A stretch of DNA of 64,000 nt from Spirochaetia bacterium (lineage in GTDB: Bacteria > Spirochaetota > Spirochaetia > Treponematales > Treponemataceae). The stretch's first letter is position 1; every line of letters starts with the position of its first letter. Positions 60,236 to 64,000 of the stretch are shown piece by piece. Made by a program: the position numbers and the translations under genes. The notes beneath the pieces are model-generated. The model searched no databases. It was not told where the DNA came from and was given only the letters and a program-made list of their open reading frames with translations. The stretch spans positions 1 through 64,000 of the forward strand of contig CAAGBC010000049.1 of the NCBI GenBank assembly GCA_900767955.1, written 5' to 3'.

Positions 60236-60604
60236 GGGGATGTACAGGTTTCGACGGTTGTGGGAACCCCTGTGCTGCAGGTGAGTGTGAAGGTGCTCTG
60301 AACTGACAAAAAAATAACTGCAAAACGTAAAGAAGACGAAATGTCTGAAAACGAACAGTTCGCTCTTGCTGCGTAAGTAGCTGAGCCAGAACTCTTGCTA
60401 TGCTGTTCCGAAGAGTAGGAAGTTCTGACGCCAACCGGGACTTGGTGTATATTGTTTCTAGCCAATATATACGACATTTAGTTAGAATACGGAAGAGACG
60501 CTTGTAATGCTGCTACCTGTTCCCGACAATTACCTCGCATTACTAAACTTGTAGATGTACTTGGATTACACTTTCGGACGGGAGTTCGATTCTCCCCATC
60601 TCCA
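60236..60604 (+). ncRNA. ssrA: transfer-messenger RNA
   Basis: Starts GGGGATGTACAGGTTTCGACGG and ends GGGAGTTCGATTCTCCCCATCTCCA, the tRNA-like ends of one-piece tmRNA; GGGGATG pairs with CATCTCC as the acceptor stem. The 3' CCA is not encoded. The tag frame is best read from GCA at 60320 to TAA at 60374-60376, giving AKRKEDEMSENEQFALAA (18 residues), with the typical ALAA degradation end. This tag is longer than the usual 8-15 residues. It rescues stalled ribosomes with SmpB. Confidence 0.96.
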
Positions 60605-60653
60605 AAAACTTGTCTTTGTCTGGTTATTGAAGATTTAAGACAAGTTTTTTTTT
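60605..60653 (+). terminator. terminator of ssrA
   Basis: AAAACTTGTCTT pairs with AAGACAAGTTTT and ends in a T run. Confidence 0.85.
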
Positions 60654-60695
60654 ATTAACATTGAAATTACTATTTAGAAATAGTAAATTATAATT

Positions 60696-61655
60696 ATGAT
60701 AAAAGCTGAAATTACTGATAAAGAATTAGTTAAACATCTTGATTCTATACAAAAAGATGATATGTCAATTTTTGTTATGGCTGATGGGCGCATTCGTGGT
60801 GCTTTATTCAATGGAACTCATTTTGTTAATCAAATGAAAGTTCAACAAAATTTAGGTATTTTGGAAACTATGATTTTGGGACAAGCAGCCTTGTGTGGTG
60901 CTTTGATGATTCCGATGATGAAAGGTAAAGAACATTCTGTTTGGAAATATAATGTTGATGGTCCTGCAGCTGGTTTTTCAATTGAAGCAGATTCTTCTGG
61001 ATATGTTAGAGGTTTTTTGTTAAATAATAATATTCCTATTGAAAAACCTTTAGAAAATTGGGATTTGCGTTCATTCCTTGGAACAGGAACAATGACAATT
61101 TCTCGTGTTCACGATAATGACAAAATTCCACAAGCTAGCACTGTTGAAGTTAATTCAAAAAATATTGCAGAAGACTTAGCATGGTATTATAGACAGTCTG
61201 AACAATTACAAACTGCATTTAATACAAGTATTCAGCTTGATAAACAGGGTAGGGTAATTGGTGCTGGTGCAATGTTCCTTCAGGTAATGCCAAAAACAGG
61301 AGGAACTGAAAAACTTGGTTCTCAAGTTGATAGTGCATCTGATGTTGATGAAAATGAAGAATTATTGAGAAGTGTTGAAAATGCTTTTTCTGCTGCACCA
61401 TCATTAGGCCAATGGTTTAGTGAAGATGGAAAAATAGACGATATTGTTTATGGTTTGTTTAGAGAATTTAATCCTTCAATTGTGCTTCATCGTGATATAG
61501 TATTTGATTGTCCTTGTTCACAAGAATATTTTACTAAATATTTACACTCTTTGCCAAAAGAGCAATTAGAAGAAATAAAAAAAGATTCAAAACCTATTGA
61601 AATTTCTTGTAGAAATTGTGGAAGTATTTATTCAATTCCATTTGAAGATATTTAG
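60696..61655 (+). CDS. hslO: redox-regulated chaperone Hsp33
   Basis: A 319-residue Hsp33, a holdase switched on by oxidation. Seen: MADGRIRGALFNGTHFVNQM, the mid segment LTTMILGQAALCGALMI-like (ILETMILGQAALCGALM), KYNVDGPAAGFSIEADSSGYVRGFL, and the C-terminal zinc switch C272-P-C274 ... C305-RN-C308. There is a ~40-residue acidic insertion (about 205-240: GGTEKLGSQVDSASDVDENEEL) between the two lobes. Monocistronic. Confidence 0.95.
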   Translation: MIKAEITDKELVKHLDSIQKDDMSIFVMADGRIRGALFNGTHFVNQMKVQQNLGILETMILGQAALCGALMIPMMKGKEHSVWKYNVDGPAAGFSIEADSSGYVRGFLLNNNIPIEKPLENWDLRSFLGTGTMTISRVHDNDKIPQASTVEVNSKNIAEDLAWYYRQSEQLQTAFNTSIQLDKQGRVIGAGAMFLQVMPKTGGTEKLGSQVDSASDVDENEELLRSVENAFSAAPSLGQWFSEDGKIDDIVYGLFREFNPSIVLHRDIVFDCPCSQEYFTKYLHSLPKEQLEEIKKDSKPIEISCRNCGSIYSIPFEDI

Positions 61656-61657
61656 TT

Positions 61658-61695
61658 AAAAAAAATAAGCTGTCGTAAGACAGCTTATTTTTTTT
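61658..61695. terminator. bidirectional terminator between hslO and the rsbW-like gene
   Basis: ATAAGCTGTC-GTAA-GACAGCTTAT flanked by A and T runs. Confidence 0.9.
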
Positions 61696-61700
61696 AACAA

Positions 61701-62234
61701 TTAGTGTTGTTTTTGTTGAAATCTCTTCAACATTGCAACTGCATTGCGTTTACCATTGTAAACAAATCCACCGTTCCAATATTCAAGAGCAGCAAACAAA
61801 GCGTTTCCACCGTCTTGTGCATCTGATTCTTTTGTTCGGAAAGAAACATAGTCAGCAAGCTGTTCGTAATTTTGTTCATGTAAACATGCTAAGCGTTTAC
61901 TGTTGAATTCGTTCCATTTTTCTAGATCTTTAAAACCTTCACCTTCGTCTTGAACAATAACATGTGCGTGAGTAGGGCTAAAAGAATACCAAACTGTAAC
62001 TTTTTTGTTAATATCACAATGGTTACCGTGTTTTACAGCATTCTTAATTACTTCACTAATCTGCTGTTCTAGAAGATTTAGTTCTTTAATTTCTGATGGT
62101 GCAGATTGAACAATTAATAATGTAAAATATCTAATCTGTCTGAAATCAGAAGGAAATTCCTTTTTAAGCATGTTTGTTTTATCAAATAATGGGTCGTTAT
62201 CATCTGAACGTAATTCTTTTATCTGTTGGTCCAT
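61701..62234 (-). CDS. RsbW-like HATPase (anti-sigma or partner-switching kinase)
   Basis: A 177-residue GHKL ATPase-fold protein. N-box EVIKNAVKHGN (61-71) and G1-like IVQDEGEGF (93-101) are clear; the C-terminus (DGGNALFAALEYWNGGFVYNGKRNAVAMLKRF) carries a glycine-containing lid. In partner-switching systems such a protein either binds a target (sigma factor or other effector) or phosphorylates the STAS protein. It is 54 nt downstream of the STAS gene. No sigma-B gene is nearby, so the target is unknown. Confidence 0.85.
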   Translation of the reverse strand: MDQQIKELRSDDNDPLFDKTNMLKKEFPSDFRQIRYFTLLIVQSAPSEIKELNLLEQQISEVIKNAVKHGNHCDINKKVTVWYSFSPTHAHVIVQDEGEGFKDLEKWNEFNSKRLACLHEQNYEQLADYVSFRTKESDAQDGGNALFAALEYWNGGFVYNGKRNAVAMLKRFQQKQH

Positions 62235-62288
62235 AAATTCTCCTTTCTGAAAATGAGATTAATAAATAAAGCTATTATTTTTTAATAA

Positions 62289-62627
62289 TTATTCTTTTAC
62301 CATTAATAATGCTTCATCTACACTATTTGCAATTGGGAAATATCCCATAAGTTTTGTAAGTTCGATAACTTTTTTTACAGAACCGTGGATGTTTGAAATT
62401 GCAAGTTTTAAATTCATCTTTTTAATTGTAGAACAGATGTAAATAAGAGCACCGATTCCTGATGAGTCAATGTAATCTACTTGTTCAAGATTAATAACGA
62501 AAAGTTTTACATTCTTTTCAATCATTTTCATTACAAGTTCTTTAAGTTTGTACGAATTGTATAGATCCATTTCGCCGTTTACGTCAATAATGTAAACTTC
62601 TCCATTTTTTCGTATTTTAAGTTCCAT
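62289..62627 (-). CDS. STAS-domain anti-anti-sigma-like protein (RsbV/SpoIIAA type)
   Basis: A 112-residue single-domain STAS protein. The phosphorylation loop is DYIDSSGIGAL with D54, S55, S56; the second Ser equals the site modified in SpoIIAA. Preceded by AAGGAG. Located between the PP2C phosphatase and the HATPase, 12 nt after the former, which is the classical U-V-W order. Confidence 0.92.
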   Translation of the reverse strand: MELKIRKNGEVYIIDVNGEMDLYNSYKLKELVMKMIEKNVKLFVINLEQVDYIDSSGIGALIYICSTIKKMNLKLAISNIHGSVKKVIELTKLMGYFPIANSVDEALLMVKE

Positions 62628-62639
62628 ACTGAAAGCTCC

Positions 62640-64000
62640 TTATCCTTGTATTTTAACTACCAAAAGACTTTGGTCATCATATTGCTGTGTACTTCCACAG
62701 AAGTTTTTAATATTATCTTTTACTTTGTTAGCAATGTCTTTACCTGATAGTTTACAATTTTCTTTAATTACCTTTGATAGGTTATCAAGTGAATATTGTA
62801 CACCACTTTCGTTAAGACATTCAAGTAATCCATCTGTACAAGTAATAATAATATCACCTGTTTCAAGATTTAAGTTAATATCTTTATACTGTGTTGCTTT
62901 ATCAACGCCAATTGGCTCGCTTTCTACAGAAATACATTTTACTGTATTATCTTTTGCAGAATACAAGAGAACTGGATTGATTCCACAAGTAGCAATCTGT
63001 GCTGTGTTATCAATGCTGTTGTAATTAATTAAGGCAACGCTAGCAAAATGATCCATGCTATTTTTTTCTGAACAAATTGCTCTATTTACCCATTCAAGTA
63101 ATGTAGATGCACTTTGATTTGTGTTTGCAATAAGACGAATCATTGCGCGTACCATAATCATGATTGTAAGAGATACCATTCCTTTTCCTGCAATGTCAGA
63201 CATTACAAAAGAAATTCTATCTTTTCTTGAAGGAATAATATCGTAGTAATCACCACATACATTTTCTGCTGGTTCAAAATATTTACCAATTGATAATTTG
63301 TTTATAACTGGCATTTTTTCTGGTAACATTGTTTTTTGGAATTTAGTTGCAATATCACCTTCTTTTGTAAGTTCAGTGTGTTCTGCGTATGCAAGGAAGC
63401 TATTTAGTGGTTGCATTGCAATTGTTGCAGCGTTTGTAAGTGTACATGCTGTTTCAAATTCGCTATCAGAGAATGGCTGTGCACCTGGTTTTCTTGCCAA
63501 GCCTACAACACCAATTGTTTCTGAATCTCTTTTAAGAGGAATGAACGCATAAGGTCCTGGAATAAGGAATTCTTCTGGGCCATTTTTAACAATTCTATTG
63601 TCTTTTGCTGGGTTTTTAATATTAGTAGCTTTTCCATCGTTTACAATTGAACCAAAAATATTTCCAATTAAAGGGAATTGTGCAAACTTAAAGTTTGTTT
63701 CTACACGAATTGGCTTATGAGGTAAATCTTCTGGCAATTTGTAAGGAGGAGGGAATGAACCAGTTAATGATTTTACTGCAAGAATGTTGTCAAATTCATC
63801 AAGAAGAAGAATTGCACATCCATCTGCGTTAGTTTTTTCTGCAATAAGTTTGTTGAAATATCCAAGGAATGCACCTTGAGCATCTTCATTATTGAAGAAA
63901 GTTGACACTTTTGTTGTCATTTCGTTGTTTGCAGCAAGAATGGATTTATATCTTTCTTCGATTTCTTCTTTTATTTCTGCAACTTCAACATTGTTTTGAG
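62640..64000 (-). CDS. RsbU/SpoIIE-type PP2C phosphatase with GAF domain (5' end outside window)
   Basis: The frame runs from the stop at 62640 through the ATG at 63920 and stays open to the window edge, with no ribosome site before that ATG and a coiled-coil-like upstream peptide (VEVAEIKEEIEERYKSILAAN). I therefore read it as the C-terminal 453 residues of a longer protein. After the coiled coil: a GAF domain (residues near ADGCAILLLDEFDNILAVKS to ETIGVVGLARKPG), a linker, and an SpoIIE/PP2C domain with VCGDYYDI, MSDIAGKGMVS, ATCGINPVLLYS, TCTDGLLECLN and YDDQSLLVVKI. It would dephosphorylate the STAS partner in response to the GAF ligand. Confidence 0.9.
   Translation of the reverse strand, partial: QNNVEVAEIKEEIEERYKSILAANNEMTTKVSTFFNNEDAQGAFLGYFNKLIAEKTNADGCAILLLDEFDNILAVKSLTGSFPPPYKLPEDLPHKPIRVETNFKFAQFPLIGNIFGSIVNDGKATNIKNPAKDNRIVKNGPEEFLIPGPYAFIPLKRDSETIGVVGLARKPGAQPFSDSEFETACTLTNAATIAMQPLNSFLAYAEHTELTKEGDIATKFQKTMLPEKMPVINKLSIGKYFEPAENVCGDYYDIIPSRKDRISFVMSDIAGKGMVSLTIMIMVRAMIRLIANTNQSASTLLEWVNRAICSEKNSMDHFASVALINYNSIDNTAQIATCGINPVLLYSAKDNTVKCISVESEPIGVDKATQYKDINLNLETGDIIITCTDGLLECLNESGVQYSLDNLSKVIKENCKLSGKDIANKVKDNIKNFCGSTQQYDDQSLLVVKIQG

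Noticed and set aside
60228..60477. Minus-strand reading frames across the tmRNA gene
   Set aside because: They are shadows of the structured RNA and have no codon bias or ribosome site support.

Overview
The window is an AT-rich stretch of a spirochaete chromosome, most likely a host-associated Treponema or close relative. The evidence is two methyl-accepting chemotaxis proteins, unlinked groEL and groES, an alanyl-tRNA synthetase without its C-terminal domain, many small lipoproteins and barrel-type outer-membrane proteins, and a TvpA-like diversity-generating retroelement of the kind known from Treponema denticola. I saw no rRNA, tRNA, CRISPR array or transposase gene.

Layout. 1-4.3 kb: partial AlkD-like gene, a CaCA cation exchanger preceded by a yybP-ykoY (manganese) riboswitch, a chemoreceptor, PsiE and a small secreted protein. 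4.3-7.9 kb: acyl-ACP thioesterase, purA and a large outer-membrane protein. 8.1-13.5 kb: minus-strand peptidoglycan cluster murE-ddl-murD-M15 peptidase. 13.5-15.0 kb: Hsp20 behind a consensus sigma-54 promoter, then a YoeB-type toxin-antitoxin pair enclosed by two copies of the same terminator. 15.0-20.5 kb: the diversity-generating retroelement. 20.8-33.6 kb: TPR-GGDEF protein, pckG, DJ-1 protein, ackA, an orphan peptide-binding protein, spirochaetal unknowns and rnhA. 33.7-44.1 kb: groEL, two paralogous barrels, an anchored protein, alaS, a SurA-like foldase, nusB and a TPR lipoprotein. 44.1-54.0 kb: groES, divergent from a group-2 sigma factor with its own sigma-54 promoter, then recG, yggT, dnaE and a second chemoreceptor. 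54.3-64 kb: LMW phosphatase, gltX, a GMP synthase lacking its amidotransferase domain, thrS lacking TGS, an NlpC/P60 lipoprotein, tmRNA, hslO, and an RsbU/V/W-type partner-switching set running off the right edge.

The key system is the retroelement (about 15.08-20.46 kb). A lipoprotein with FN3/Ig/TIG-like spacer domains ends in a DUF1566/C-type-lectin-like domain whose last ~38 residues are the variable repeat (VR, 17792-17905). An unknown 166-aa gene, an Avd-like gene, the template repeat (TR, 19098-19211) and a reverse transcriptase with IGNLTSQ and YVDD follow. Between 17794 and 17905 VR and TR align without gaps; 20 of 21 differences lie at TR adenines. Features I have not seen described: a perfect 43-bp direct repeat bounding the TR-RT block, three nested or tandem inverted repeats just after VR, a terminator between TR and RT, and a promoter followed by nine CAAT repeats and an attenuator-like hairpin upstream of the target gene.

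A second regulatory theme is sigma-54: hsp20 and the sigma-factor gene carry almost identical -24/-12 promoters and share a 17-bp upstream element, suggesting one stress-linked enhancer-binding protein drives both. All functions are read from sequence and family knowledge; no database search was run.
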